Assembly (NCBI GenBank): GCA_018333605.1
Contig: JAGXSV010000014.1
Span: 1-64,000 of the forward strand
Length of the DNA: 64,000 nucleotides
Direction: 5' to 3'
From: Hydrogenophaga sp.
GTDB lineage: Bacteria; Pseudomonadota; Gammaproteobacteria; Burkholderiales; Burkholderiaceae_C
Shown piece after piece: positions 17,477 to 26,138 of this stretch. The position numbers and the translations under genes are program-made. Position 1 is the stretch's first letter; each line of letters opens with the position of its first letter. The notes below the pieces were generated by a model, which saw only the letters and a program-made list of their open reading frames with translations, did not search any database and had not been told where the DNA came from.

Positions 17477-18898
17477 ATGGCTGTCAAGACTTACAACGCC
17501 GGCGTCAAGGAATACCGCCAGACCTACTGGATGCCCGAGTACACCCCCCTGGATACCGACATCCTGGCGGTGTTCAAGATCACGCCGCAGCCTGGTGTGG
17601 ATCGGGAAGAGGTGGCGGCCGCTGTGGCGGCCGAATCGTCCACCGGCACCTGGACCACGGTGTGGACCGATCTGCTGACCGATATGGACTACTACAAGGG
17701 CCGCGCCTACCGCATCGAGGACGTGCCGGGCGACGACACCTGCTTCTACGCCTTTGTGGCCTACCCCATCGACCTGTTCGAAGAGGGTTCGGTGGTCAAC
17801 GTGTTCACCTCGCTGGTGGGCAACGTGTTTGGTTTCAAGGCGCTGCGCGCCCTGCGCCTTGAAGATGTGCGCTTCCCCATCGCCTACATCAAGACCTGCG
17901 GCGGTCCTCCCCTGGGCATCCAGGTCGAGCGCGACATCATGAACAAGTACGGTCGCCCGCTGCTGGGTTGCACCATCAAGCCCAAGCTGGGTCTGTCGGC
18001 CAAGAACTACGGCCGCGCCGTCTACGAGTGCCTGCGCGGTGGTCTGGACTTCACCAAGGACGACGAAAACATCACCAGCCAGCCCTTCATGCGCTGGCGC
18101 CAGCGGTTCGATTTCGTGCAGGAAGCCACGCTGAAGGCCGAGCGCGAGACCGGTGAGCGCAAGGGCCACTACCTGAACGTGACCGCCCCCACGCCCGAAG
18201 AGATGTACCGCCGCGCCGAGTACGCCAAAGAGATTGGTGCGCCGATCATCATGCACGACTACATCACCGGCGGCTTCTGTGCCAACACCGGCCTGGCCAA
18301 CTGGTGCCGCGAGAACGGCATGCTGCTGCACATCCACCGCGCCATGCACGCCGTGATCGACCGCAACCCGCACCACGGCATCCACTTCCGCGTGCTGACC
18401 AAGATCCTGCGCCTGTCGGGTGGCGACCACCTGCACACCGGCACCGTGGTGGGCAAGCTCGAAGGCGACCGCAACTCCACCCTGGGCTGGATCGACCTGC
18501 TGCGCGAATCCTTCATCCCCGAAGACCGTTCGCGCGGCATCTTCTTCGATCAGGACTGGGGTTCCTTGCCCGGCGCGTTCGCGGTGGCCTCGGGTGGCAT
18601 TCACGTCTGGCACATGCCCGCACTGGTGAGTATCTTCGGTGACGACTCGGTGCTGCAGTTCGGTGGTGGCACCCTGGGCCACCCCTGGGGCAACGCGGCC
18701 GGCGCCTGCGCCAACCGGGTGGCGCTGGAAGCCTGTGTGCAGGCCCGCAACGAAGGCCGCCCGCTGGAGAAAGAGGGCAAAGACATCCTCACCGCTGCCG
18801 CAGCGCATTCGCCCGAACTCAAGATCGCCATGGAGACCTGGAAAGAGATCAAGTTCGAGTTCGACACCGTGGACAAGCTCGACATCGCCAACAAGTGA
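17477..18898 (+). CDS. cbbL: RuBisCO large subunit, form IA (carboxysomal)
   Basis: This is the catalytic subunit of ribulose-1,5-bisphosphate carboxylase. At 473 residues it has form IA length. Active-site blocks include [35 protein letters not shown] with the carbamylated lysine (Lys194) and [12 protein letters not shown]. Loop 6 lies near GKLEGDR and is followed by [10 protein letters not shown]. The start ATG 17477 follows a GAGGAG ribosome site; an in-frame ATG 33 nt upstream lies in the leader hairpin and is rejected. Being followed by cbbS and csoS2 marks it as the carboxysomal IAc type. Confidence 0.98.
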   Translation: MAVKTYNAGVKEYRQTYWMPEYTPLDTDILAVFKITPQPGVDREEVAAAVAAESSTGTWTTVWTDLLTDMDYYKGRAYRIEDVPGDDTCFYAFVAYPIDLFEEGSVVNVFTSLVGNVFGFKALRALRLEDVRFPIAYIKTCGGPPLGIQVERDIMNKYGRPLLGCTIKPKLGLSAKNYGRAVYECLRGGLDFTKDDENITSQPFMRWRQRFDFVQEATLKAERETGERKGHYLNVTAPTPEEMYRRAEYAKEIGAPIIMHDYITGGFCANTGLANWCRENGMLLHIHRAMHAVIDRNPHHGIHFRVLTKILRLSGGDHLHTGTVVGKLEGDRNSTLGWIDLLRESFIPEDRSRGIFFDQDWGSLPGAFAVASGGIHVWHMPALVSIFGDDSVLQFGGGTLGHPWGNAAGACANRVALEACVQARNEGRPLEKEGKDILTAAAAHSPELKIAMETWKEIKFEFDTVDKLDIANK

Positions 18899-18952
18899 CC
18901 GGTGCACAGCGCATCCGGCCCCACCCCTCATCCCCTCTGAAAGGAAACTGAC

Positions 18953-19279
18953 ATGGCTGTCCAAGTTTACAAATCGACCCAGAAGTACGAGACCTTCTCT
19001 TACCTGCCGCCCATGACGGCCGAGCAGGTTCGTCGGCAGATCGCCTACTCCATCGCGCAGGGCTGGAACCCGGCGGTGGAGCACACCGAAAAGGGCACCG
19101 CCGCCACCAGCAACTTTTGGTACATGTGGAAGCTGCCCCTGTTTGGCGAGCAGTCGGTGGATGCCGTGCTGGCCGAGGTGGAGGCCTGCCACCGCGAGTT
19201 CCCCAACCACCTGGTGCGTGTGATCGCCTACGACAACTACTCGCAGAGTCAGGGCATGTCTTTCGTCGTCTACCGCTGA
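18953..19279 (+). CDS. cbbS: RuBisCO small subunit
   Basis: This is the small subunit of form IA RuBisCO, 108 residues. The stretches [31 protein letters not shown] and [20 protein letters not shown] are typical. It begins 54 nt after cbbL with an AAAGGAAAC ribosome site and forms the L8S8 enzyme with CbbL. Confidence 0.97.
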   Translation: MAVQVYKSTQKYETFSYLPPMTAEQVRRQIAYSIAQGWNPAVEHTEKGTAATSNFWYMWKLPLFGEQSVDAVLAEVEACHREFPNHLVRVIAYDNYSQSQGMSFVVYR

Positions 19280-19289
19280 GCATAAAAGC

Positions 19290-19306
19290 TGCGGCCACTG
19301 GCCGCA
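19290..19306 (+). promoter_or_regulatory. hairpin between cbbS and csoS2
   Basis: TGCGGCC-ACT-GGCCGCA forms a 7-bp stem with a 3-nt loop, 10 nt after the cbbS stop. It has no T-tract. A processing or partial-attenuation site that lowers shell transcript relative to RuBisCO is plausible but unproven. Confidence 0.45.
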
Positions 19307-19345
19307 CCCAAGAACGGCACCGATCCCCATTGCAAGAGGTTTGAC

Positions 19346-21688
19346 ATGACATCCATTGGCTCAAGCGCAGTTCAAGTGACCCTGTCGGGTCGCGAATTGG
19401 CCCTGCAGCGGCGCCAGGCCATGGCTTTGCGCGGCAAGGCCGGCGTGGTCAGGTCCGCTGCGGCGCAGTCGGCGGCTGCCGCCGCGCCCAGGCCTGCGAT
19501 GGCACTGGCCAGGCCGACGCCACGCACCGCCGTGGCTGCGCTGGATGCCGGGCGTTCGGCACCGGTCACGGCGCCGACGGCGAGCGCGGCCCGCCAGCGC
19601 CGTCAGGCCTTGAGCCAGTCGGGCAAATCGGCGTTGGGTGCACAGGCGGTGGCCACGCGCCCGGCGCGCAGCCGGGCACCGGTGGCCTCGCCGCAGCAAA
19701 CGCTGGCCGCCTCCGATGCGCTGGCCGCCGACTGCGGTTGTGGTTGCAATGGCACGGGCTGCGCGATCGCTTCGGGCCCGATCGACGCATTCGCTGCGCA
19801 GCCCGCCTGCGGTGGGTCTGCGGCTTCATGTGCGCCCGCCATGGACATGGGCTCGACCCGCGCACTGGCCCGCGCCCGCCGTGTCGCCCTGGCCACCGAC
19901 GGCAAAAAGGGCTTGGTGCGCGTGGCGCAGGCCACCCGGCTGGCCGCCGTGCTGCCCCAGCAAGACTGGCAGCAGGCGATTGAAAAAGGCGCTTCGGGCC
20001 GCGAGGTGGCCAAGCAGCGCCGCCTGGTGCGCGCTTTGGTGGGTCGTGCAGAAGTTGCTTCGACAGCACCCCGGCCCAACGGCCGCATGCGCGCCAAGAA
20101 TGAAACCGCTGCTGCACCGCCCAAGGTGGCCATCGGTCACACGCTGTCCGGCCAGTCCGTCACCGGCACCCCGGTGGACAGCAGCCGCAAGGTGACGGGC
20201 AACGAAGCTGGTGCCTGCACCAGCGTCACCGGCACCGAATACCTGAGCCTGGAGCAGTTCAGCTCCGTGTGTGGCACGCGGCCTGCGCCGGGTCCGGCCA
20301 AGGTGGCGTTGAGCAGCACCCTGCGCGAACAGAAGGTGACCGGCACCGAGGTCGGTCGTTCCGCCCATGTGACGGGTGACGAGGCCGGATCGTGCCGCAG
20401 CGTCACCGGCACCGAGTACCTGTCGCGCGAGCAGCAGCAGACGGTTTGCGATGCCGTACCCCTGCCCGGCCCGCGCAAGGTCAGTGTCATGTCGTCGCAA
20501 GGCGGGCAAGCGGTTTCTGGTGTTGAGGTCGGGCGTTCCGTCAAGGTCACGGGCAACGAGCCCGGCGCCACCCGGCAGCTGACCGGCAGCCAGTACTTCA
20601 ATGCCACCGACTTTGGCCAACCCGCTGGTCGCGAGGCGCCCCCGAAGGTCGCCACGGTGCAGACCCTGGCGGGCAGCACGGTCACCGGCACCGAAGTCGG
20701 CCTCAGCTCCAAAGTGACCGGTGACGACCGCGGTGGATGCCGTGCCGTCACGGGCACCGAGTACATCAGCGCCCGCCAGCAGGGGGCGGTGTGTGCCACC
20801 ACCGAGCCGGTGCAACCCGTGCGCAAGGTGGGGCAGGACCAGACCTGGAACGACCAGACCATCACCGGCACCCGGGTCGGGCGCTCCAGGCAGGTCACCG
20901 GCGACGAGCACGGCGGTTGCGCACCCATCAGCGGCACGTCTTACATTGGGGTGCAGCAGTACCAGGGCTTTTGCGAACCCGCGCAACGTGACTCCCAGTG
21001 GGCACTCGGTCGCCGCGAAGCGCTGATCTCTGCCGCCACCGTGACGGGGGACCGTCCGGGGGCTGGTGGCAGCGCGATGACGGGTGACCAGCGCGGCGCC
21101 TGTGGCCCCATCAGTGGCACCCCGTATTTTGGCGCCGACAACCTGCCCCAGCAGTGCGGCACCAGCGGTCGATTTGTGGCCCCGGCTCGCCCGGAAAAAA
21201 CCGCCACGCCAGCCGCCACGGCCAAGGACTTCAGCATCCGCCCACCATCGCGCCAGGCGCAAGAACGGGCATCGGGCGGCGTCACGGGTTCGGCCTTCAG
21301 TGGGCAGCGCATCACCGGCACAGTCAACAAAGGCGGCGGACTCATCACCGGCACACCCGAGTTTCGCCACCGCGAGAGCGTGCCCATGCCAGCGCCGCAG
21401 CGGGAAGAAGTCAGCGCGGCCACCCGGCTCACGGGTGAGGGCAGCCAGTCGGGTGCCCGCATCAGTGGCGCGGCCTGGCAGACTTCCGGTCGTGTGACCG
21501 GAACCGAAGGCACTTCATCGCTGGCACGCAACCCGTCGCAGCGCGGTGAGGCGCGTGGCCAGGGCATGTCGGCGCTGCAGTTCCGAAAAGCCGAGCGTGT
21601 CGAGCAGCCGCAGAGCCGGGTCACCGGTTCGTCGGGCAACACCGCCAAGGGTGCTGCCGTGACCCTCTCGGGCGGCGCACGCGGCTGA
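19346..21688 (+). CDS. csoS2: carboxysome scaffold protein CsoS2
   Basis: This intrinsically disordered scaffold binds RuBisCO and shell and nucleates alpha-carboxysomes; it has 780 residues. Four basic N-repeats (about residues 15-33, 80-98, 172-190, 218-236, for example GRELALQRRQAMALRGKAG) match RuBisCO-binding motifs. Six M-repeats follow at about 259-309, 318-368, 377-424, 433-483, 492-543 and 555-604, with paired VTGTE/VTGD units and conserved Cys. Repeats 3 and 6 are degenerate. The C-region (645-780) ends in AAVTLSGGARG, the shell-binding peptide. Cysteines cluster at 130-139 (CGCGCNGTGC) in the N-domain. A GAA-AAA-AC stretch at 21194 lies at the M/C junction. Confidence 0.96.
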   Translation: MTSIGSSAVQVTLSGRELALQRRQAMALRGKAGVVRSAAAQSAAAAAPRPAMALARPTPRTAVAALDAGRSAPVTAPTASAARQRRQALSQSGKSALGAQAVATRPARSRAPVASPQQTLAASDALAADCGCGCNGTGCAIASGPIDAFAAQPACGGSAASCAPAMDMGSTRALARARRVALATDGKKGLVRVAQATRLAAVLPQQDWQQAIEKGASGREVAKQRRLVRALVGRAEVASTAPRPNGRMRAKNETAAAPPKVAIGHTLSGQSVTGTPVDSSRKVTGNEAGACTSVTGTEYLSLEQFSSVCGTRPAPGPAKVALSSTLREQKVTGTEVGRSAHVTGDEAGSCRSVTGTEYLSREQQQTVCDAVPLPGPRKVSVMSSQGGQAVSGVEVGRSVKVTGNEPGATRQLTGSQYFNATDFGQPAGREAPPKVATVQTLAGSTVTGTEVGLSSKVTGDDRGGCRAVTGTEYISARQQGAVCATTEPVQPVRKVGQDQTWNDQTITGTRVGRSRQVTGDEHGGCAPISGTSYIGVQQYQGFCEPAQRDSQWALGRREALISAATVTGDRPGAGGSAMTGDQRGACGPISGTPYFGADNLPQQCGTSGRFVAPARPEKTATPAATAKDFSIRPPSRQAQERASGGVTGSAFSGQRITGTVNKGGGLITGTPEFRHRESVPMPAPQREEVSAATRLTGEGSQSGARISGAAWQTSGRVTGTEGTSSLARNPSQRGEARGQGMSALQFRKAERVEQPQSRVTGSSGNTAKGAAVTLSGGARG

Positions 21689-21713
21689 GTACCCAGACTC
21701 CAGGAACATCACA

Positions 21714-23201
21714 GTGAACACGCTCAAACGTCTTGCTGCCATGCGCTCTGTTGCAGGCCTGCGCCAGCCGCAGGACCTGGACAACCCGGCGTGTGTGGTG
21801 GGTGCCGACCAACGCTGCGAGCACGCGTTGGTGGACCAGGCGCTCAACGAGCGCCTGTATGCCTACGAGCAGCGGGTGCGCGGGCGCTTCGCACCCATCG
21901 TCGGCTTGCTCAAGACCTTGTCGGCGTTGCAGCACGAGCTGGACTTTGCGGCACGTGCCCAGCAGCTGGCGCATGCCCAACTGGGTTATGCGCTGCCGGA
22001 TCGGCTGTTGAACGACGCCTGGATCGGTGGTCTGGACCTGCGGGCCCTGCATGCGCACTGCATCTTTTGCAGTTTCAAGGCCTGCATTGAAGGCGCTGCG
22101 ACCGACCAGGCGCCCTGGCTGGAGCGCATGGTGATCGACGCGGCGTTCCTGCGCTCGTGCGGCTACCACACGGTGGACCTCAGCCCCTGTGCCGATGGTC
22201 GCCTGCAAGGCCTGCTGCCGTTCGTGCTGCGCATGGCGCCGAACGATGCGGTCACCGTCAAGGCTTACGCTGGGGCGTTGTTCGATGTCGAGGCCGATGT
22301 GGCCGACTGGACGCGCCGCGAACTGGAGCGTCTGAGCGGTGGTCTGGTGGGTGCCGAGAGCTGCAACTACCTGAAGATCGCGGTCTACCACTACAGCAGT
22401 TCCAACCCTTGTCACCAGGGCTGCGCCGCCCATGGCAGCCAGGACCACCTGGCCACGACAGCGGCCACCGCCAAACTTGATGAACTGCGCGCCGCGGTGG
22501 ATAACAGCTTTGGCCGGGGTGCTGCGCCCGAGACGCTGCTGATCGGCATGGACACCGACACCGATGCGATTCGCGTGCACCTGCCCGACGAGCAGTCGGC
22601 CAACTGCCCGCTGCGCTATGTGGAGAGCGCGACGCTGTTCCGCGACACGCTGGGTTTGAGTGCGCCCGCTGCACGCGAGGCGATCACTCGGGCCGTGTCC
22701 AGCGCCGCGCGCGATGGCGGCCTGCGCCCCGGCATGCGTCAGCTCGTCGAGCGCCTGCTGGAGGCCAACTTGTCGCAGATCGAATACGTGATCCAGCACC
22801 ACGAAGGTCGCTACGCCGACATCGGGCACAACGAACGCTTCATCTGCGCGGGCGAGGCCATGAGCGAGCTGCAGCTGCGCAACAAGTTCTATTTCGCCCA
22901 CCTTGACACCGTGGAAGAGGGCGCGCCCGACCTGGACGTGGGCATCAAGATATTCACCGGGCTCAACGTCAGCCGCGGCCTGCCGGTGCCGGTGCTGGTG
23001 CACTTCCACTATGCGTCCCGCGTGCCTGGTGCGCGCGAACGCGCGATCAGCCGCTGTCGGCGGGTCAGGGCGGCCATCGAGTCGCGCTACGCCTCCCTGC
23101 ATGCACAAGGGCTGCTGCATTGCCAGATGGCGGTGAGCGACCAGGACGGCAGCGAGCGCTGCACCTGGATCGACGTGGCCACCGTGGCCAGCGGTCATTG
23201 A
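21714..23201 (+). CDS. csoSCA: carboxysomal carbonic anhydrase CsoSCA
   Basis: This shell-associated carbonic anhydrase (formerly CsoS3, epsilon class) converts bicarbonate to CO2 next to RuBisCO. Cys159, His226 and Cys237 fit the zinc ligands, with Asp161 and Arg163 as the catalytic dyad in CADGR. The spacing matches the Halothiobacillus enzyme (Cys173, Asp175, Arg177, His242, Cys253). The start is GTG 21714 and the length is 495 residues. It follows csoS2 by 25 nt. Confidence 0.95.
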   Translation: MNTLKRLAAMRSVAGLRQPQDLDNPACVVGADQRCEHALVDQALNERLYAYEQRVRGRFAPIVGLLKTLSALQHELDFAARAQQLAHAQLGYALPDRLLNDAWIGGLDLRALHAHCIFCSFKACIEGAATDQAPWLERMVIDAAFLRSCGYHTVDLSPCADGRLQGLLPFVLRMAPNDAVTVKAYAGALFDVEADVADWTRRELERLSGGLVGAESCNYLKIAVYHYSSSNPCHQGCAAHGSQDHLATTAATAKLDELRAAVDNSFGRGAAPETLLIGMDTDTDAIRVHLPDEQSANCPLRYVESATLFRDTLGLSAPAAREAITRAVSSAARDGGLRPGMRQLVERLLEANLSQIEYVIQHHEGRYADIGHNERFICAGEAMSELQLRNKFYFAHLDTVEEGAPDLDVGIKIFTGLNVSRGLPVPVLVHFHYASRVPGARERAISRCRRVRAAIESRYASLHAQGLLHCQMAVSDQDGSERCTWIDVATVASGH

Positions 23202-23226
23202 AGTCCATCGGTGACAAGGGGCACAT

Positions 23227-23484
23227 ATGAAGATCATGAAAGTCGAGAAAACGCTGGTGTCGACGAACCGGATCGATGCGTTTGGGCATCGGCCCTTGCT
23301 GGTGGTGCAGGACAAGGCGGGCGGCGCGCGCAGCGTGGCGGTGGACGCCGTGGGTTGCATCCCCGGAGACTGGGTGATTTGTGTCGGTTCGTCGGCGGCG
23401 CGGGATGCTGCGGGGAGCCGCGAGTTCCCGTCCGATCTCACCATCGTCGGGATCATCGATCACTGGCAAGGGGAGACGGTCTGA
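23227..23484 (+). CDS. csoS4A: carboxysome vertex protein CsoS4A
   Basis: This is a pentameric BMC-P protein that caps shell vertices, 85 residues. The MKIMKVEKTLVSTNRIDAFG start and the DAVGCIPGDWVICVGSSAAR core are diagnostic. Its stop overlaps the csoS4B start by one base (TGATG), giving coupled translation. Confidence 0.95.
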   Translation: MKIMKVEKTLVSTNRIDAFGHRPLLVVQDKAGGARSVAVDAVGCIPGDWVICVGSSAARDAAGSREFPSDLTIVGIIDHWQGETV

Positions 23485-23729
23485 TGGACATCATGCGCGT
23501 CAAGGACGAGCTGGTGTGCACGCGCCGGGTGCCAGGCTTGCGGTCGGCTTCGCTTCGGGTGCTGGAGAACCAGCAAGGCGACCTGTCGGTGGCCACCGAT
23601 GCGGTGGGTGTGCCGACAGGTAAATGGGTGTTCACCACCAGCGGCAGTGCGGCCCGGTTGGCGATGAGCGACCCGCAGGTCATCACCGATCTGAGCATTT
23701 GCGGAATCATCGATCAATGGGATCCGTGA
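23484..23729 (+). CDS. csoS4B: carboxysome vertex protein CsoS4B
   Basis: This is the second BMC-P vertex protein, 81 residues. MDIMRVKDELVCTRRVPGL and the AVGVPTGKWVFTTSGSAAR core parallel CsoS4A. The start ATG 23484 overlaps the csoS4A stop. A longer in-frame reading upstream is only the shifted frame of csoS4A. Confidence 0.94.
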   Translation: MDIMRVKDELVCTRRVPGLRSASLRVLENQQGDLSVATDAVGVPTGKWVFTTSGSAARLAMSDPQVITDLSICGIIDQWDP

Positions 23730-23829
23730 GGCCGTGCTGGGCGGGTGGTGGGGTAGACGAAGGCCCTGAGACTTCGAGGTGGTTTGGTTTTGGTTCTGGT
23801 TCTTTTTTTGTTCATGAAGGAGTATTGAA

Positions 23830-24126
23830 ATGGCTGATAACAGAGGCATTGCCCTGGGCATGATTGAGACGCGTGGCCTGGTGCCCGCCATTGAAGCGGC
23901 GGACGCGATGACCAAGGCCGCCGAGGTGCGTCTGGTGGGTCGCCAGTTCGTCGGTGGTGGCTACGTCACGGTGCTGGTGCGCGGCGAGACCGGTGCGGTC
24001 AACGCTGCGGTGCGCGCGGGTGCCGACGCCTGCGAGCGCGTGGGCGACGGCCTGGTGGCCGCGCACATCATCGCTCGCGTGCACAGCGAAGTGGAAGGCA
24101 TGCTGCCCTCCGCACCGACCCCCTGA
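23830..24126 (+). CDS. csoS1: carboxysome shell hexamer protein CsoS1, copy 1
   Basis: This single-BMC-domain protein builds the hexagonal shell facets, 98 residues. IALGMIETRGLVPAIEAAD, VGGGYVTVLVRG and AIIARVHSEVE-type stretches are signatures. A strong AAGGAG ribosome site lies upstream after a T-rich stretch (23785-23815), which fits high expression. Bases 23849-24107 are nearly identical to 24215-24473 in copy 2. Confidence 0.96.
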   Translation: MADNRGIALGMIETRGLVPAIEAADAMTKAAEVRLVGRQFVGGGYVTVLVRGETGAVNAAVRAGADACERVGDGLVAAHIIARVHSEVEGMLPSAPTP

Positions 24127-24141
24127 TCTGGCTCCCAGATC
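24125..24141 (+). promoter_or_regulatory. hairpin at the end of csoS1 copy 1
   Basis: GATCTGG-CTC-CCAGATC forms a 7-bp perfect stem with a 3-nt loop that begins within the stop codon of csoS1 copy 1. No T-tract follows. It could protect the upstream message from 3' decay or partly attenuate transcription. Confidence 0.4.
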
Positions 24142-24183
24142 CGATACCCACAACAATGCTCTGCGGAGCGATGGAGAACCTAA

Positions 24184-24534
24184 ATGGCGAATGTACGAGC
24201 TGCGGTGAACGGAGTTGCCCTGGGCATGATTGAGACGCGTGGCCTGGTGCCCGCCATTGAAGCGGCGGACGCGATGACCAAGGCCGCCGAGGTGCGTCTG
24301 GTGGGTCGCCAGTTCGTCGGTGGTGGCTACGTCACGGTGCTGGTGCGTGGCGAGACCGGTGCGGTCAACGCTGCGGTGCGCGCGGGTGCCGACGCCTGCG
24401 AGCGCGTGGGCGACGGCCTGGTGGCCGCGCACATCATCGCTCGCGTGCACAGTGAAGTCGAAGGCATGCTGCCGAGCGCACCCGATGGCGAAGGTGGTGG
24501 CCTCGACGGCGAAATCACCATGGTGCGCAGCTGA
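24184..24534 (+). CDS. csoS1: carboxysome shell hexamer protein CsoS1, copy 2 with longer tail
   Basis: This is the second BMC-domain shell protein, 116 residues. Its BMC core is identical in protein sequence to copy 1. It differs by a longer N-terminus (MANVRAAVNGV) and a C-terminal tail PDGEGGGLDGEITMVRS, comparable to the longer CsoS1B of Halothiobacillus. The 259-nt shared block differs at only three bases, so duplication is recent or gene conversion is active. Confidence 0.95.
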   Translation: MANVRAAVNGVALGMIETRGLVPAIEAADAMTKAAEVRLVGRQFVGGGYVTVLVRGETGAVNAAVRAGADACERVGDGLVAAHIIARVHSEVEGMLPSAPDGEGGGLDGEITMVRS

Positions 24535-24567
24535 CCCCTTGACGGTCGTTGCTGACATCCTTGAACC

Positions 24568-25005
24568 ATGAACGCTGATCCCCGCACCCTGGGTTGGCTG
24601 AGTCGGGCACTGACGCACGAACTCGGCGCCGTTCAGCAGTACCTGGCGCAGAGCGCGCTGGCGCGACTCTGGGGCGAGGTGCAACTGGCCGGGCATTTGC
24701 AGCGCGAGGCGGCTGAGGAGTTGGGGCACGTTGAGCGGCTCATGGAGCGTTTGATCTTGCTGGGGGTGGCCCCCAGCGCCAGCGGTCTGGCGCCAGCCCG
24801 GCTGGGACGCACGGTCGAACAATTGCTGCTGGCCAACCGGCAAATGGAATGCGACGCGGTGCGCCTGTACCAAGAAGCCCTGTGGCACGCCACCCGCGTG
24901 CGCGATGGCGACGTGGCTGACCTGATGAGGTCCATTCTTGAAGAAGAAATGGCGCATCTGGCCGACATCGAGCACCTCATGAAGGAGCAAATGAATCATG
25001 GTTGA
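24568..25005 (+). CDS. ferritin-like (bacterioferritin-type) protein of the cso operon
   Basis: This is a 145-residue four-helix protein of the ferritin/bacterioferritin superfamily, seen in many alpha-carboxysome operons. Likely metal ligands are in LTHELGAVQQYL, EAAEELGHVERLMERL and ILEEEMAHLADIEHL, matching the E...ExxH pattern. Its role in carboxysomes is not established; iron or redox handling is a guess. It overlaps acRAF by 8 nt. Confidence 0.85.
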   Translation: MNADPRTLGWLSRALTHELGAVQQYLAQSALARLWGEVQLAGHLQREAAEELGHVERLMERLILLGVAPSASGLAPARLGRTVEQLLLANRQMECDAVRLYQEALWHATRVRDGDVADLMRSILEEEMAHLADIEHLMKEQMNHG

Positions 25006-25258
25006 ACAACCCGATGGCTGGGAGTCCCGCGGCAAGCAGCCGACACTGTTCCGGCGCTTTGATTTCGAGCGTTACGGTCAGACGCGTGATTTCGTGGATG
25101 CGTTGTCGGCGCTGACCGAGGCGCAGGGCGTGCACCCGCAAAATATCAATTTCGGCAGCACCTATGTGAACGTGACGCTGGATCCGAACGCGACCGGTCT
25201 GGCCGATAGTGAGCTGGCGGTGCGTATCAACGCCCTGTACCCGCCTGCGGGGGCCTGA
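24998..25258 (+). CDS. acRAF: alpha-carboxysome RuBisCO assembly factor
   Basis: This 86-residue protein has the pterin-4a-carbinolamine dehydratase fold. The usual catalytic HH-P motif is replaced by GVHPQNINFGSTYVNVTL, so it is probably not an enzyme. Carboxysomal members of this family act as a RuBisCO assembly chaperone for form IAc. It overlaps the ferritin-like gene and ends 2 nt before mcdA. Confidence 0.88.
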   Translation: MVEQPDGWESRGKQPTLFRRFDFERYGQTRDFVDALSALTEAQGVHPQNINFGSTYVNVTLDPNATGLADSELAVRINALYPPAGA

Positions 25259-25260
25259 CC

Positions 25261-25896
25261 ATGCCGACCCAGGTCACGGCGGTCATCAACCAGAAGGGCG
25301 GCGCGGGCAAGACCACGCTGGCCATGAACCTGGCCGCCGGTCTGGCCCGGCGTGGCAACACGGTGGTGATCGATCTTGATCCCCAGGGCTCTTCGGTGCA
25401 GTGGGCCAGCCAGGGCAGTGCGCCGTTTCCGGTGCCGGTCAAGCAGCTTCAAGGCCAGTGGGATGCGCGCAGCCTGCGCCAGACGTTTCGGGCCTTTGCT
25501 TACGTGGTGCTGGACTGTCCGCCGTCGCTGGAGAGCCATGCCTCGGTGCAGGCCTTGCGCGCCTGCGACCTGGCCCTGATTCCGGTGTTGCCCTCGCCAG
25601 TGGACCTGTGGGCCAGCCTGCGCCTGCCGCTGGAGATTGAAGAGGCGCGCCGCCTGCGGCCTCAGTTGCAGGCCTACCTGGTGCTCAACCAGATGGAGCC
25701 GCAGAGCGCGTTGTCCGGTGCCATGACCGAAGCCCTGGCCGACTTCGGACTGCCGGTTCTGCAGGCCACCGTGCGGCGCCGTGCCGCCTTTCGCACCGCT
25801 GCGCTGGACGGCGTGTCGGTCTACCAGATGGGTGGGCGTGGCGCGCCCGCCGCCGCAGACATCGAAGCCATCATCCACGAGATTCTTGCACCATGA
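25261..25896 (+). CDS. mcdA: ParA-type ATPase McdA, carboxysome positioning
   Basis: This ParA/MinD-family ATPase of 211 residues is probably the alpha-carboxysome McdA that distributes carboxysomes over the nucleoid. The deviant Walker A is KGGAGKTT (signature Lys12, Lys17), followed by VVIDLDPQGSS and VVLDCPPSLE. Its stop overlaps the start of the next gene (ATGA), the usual mcdA-mcdB arrangement. Confidence 0.9.
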   Translation: MPTQVTAVINQKGGAGKTTLAMNLAAGLARRGNTVVIDLDPQGSSVQWASQGSAPFPVPVKQLQGQWDARSLRQTFRAFAYVVLDCPPSLESHASVQALRACDLALIPVLPSPVDLWASLRLPLEIEEARRLRPQLQAYLVLNQMEPQSALSGAMTEALADFGLPVLQATVRRRAAFRTAALDGVSVYQMGGRGAPAAADIEAIIHEILAP

Positions 25897-26105
25897 CCAA
25901 CTTGAAAAACAAGCTCTCGGCGAGTGTTCGCCAGGCCAAGGCCAGCACGCAGCCCGTTGCACCCGTGACCGCGAAAACCGGTCGCTCCCCGGCACCGAAC
26001 GCCGCCGATGTGACTGCGCCCAAGCCCGTTGCCGCAAAGCCCGGGGTCACCCAGGCGACGACCCGCAGCGGCATCGCTTTTCCAGATCGCGTCTGGCCCG
26101 ATTGA
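25893..26105 (+). CDS. mcdB: McdB-like carboxysome positioning adaptor
   Basis: This 70-residue protein is rich in Ala, Pro, Lys and Thr and is probably disordered. Its only conserved-looking part is the C-terminal GIAFPDRVWPD. Alpha-type McdB proteins are small, disordered and end in a tryptophan-containing motif, and are encoded directly after mcdA with an overlap, as here (ATGA). It should link the carboxysome surface to McdA. The call rests on context and tail motif rather than long-range similarity. Confidence 0.75.
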   Translation: MTNLKNKLSASVRQAKASTQPVAPVTAKTGRSPAPNAADVTAPKPVAAKPGVTQATTRSGIAFPDRVWPD

Positions 26106-26138
26106 ACCCAGGTTGAACCCTGTTCGAGGAGACCCCCC

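Noticed and set aside
17393-19330. A minus-strand open frame of 645 codons opposite cbbL and cbbS
   Set aside because: Shadow of strongly biased RuBisCO codons, with no recognisable protein features.
20150-21170. Regularly repeated sequence resembling a repeat array or CRISPR
   Set aside because: The repeats are imperfect, of about 170 nt, and encode the M-repeats of CsoS2.
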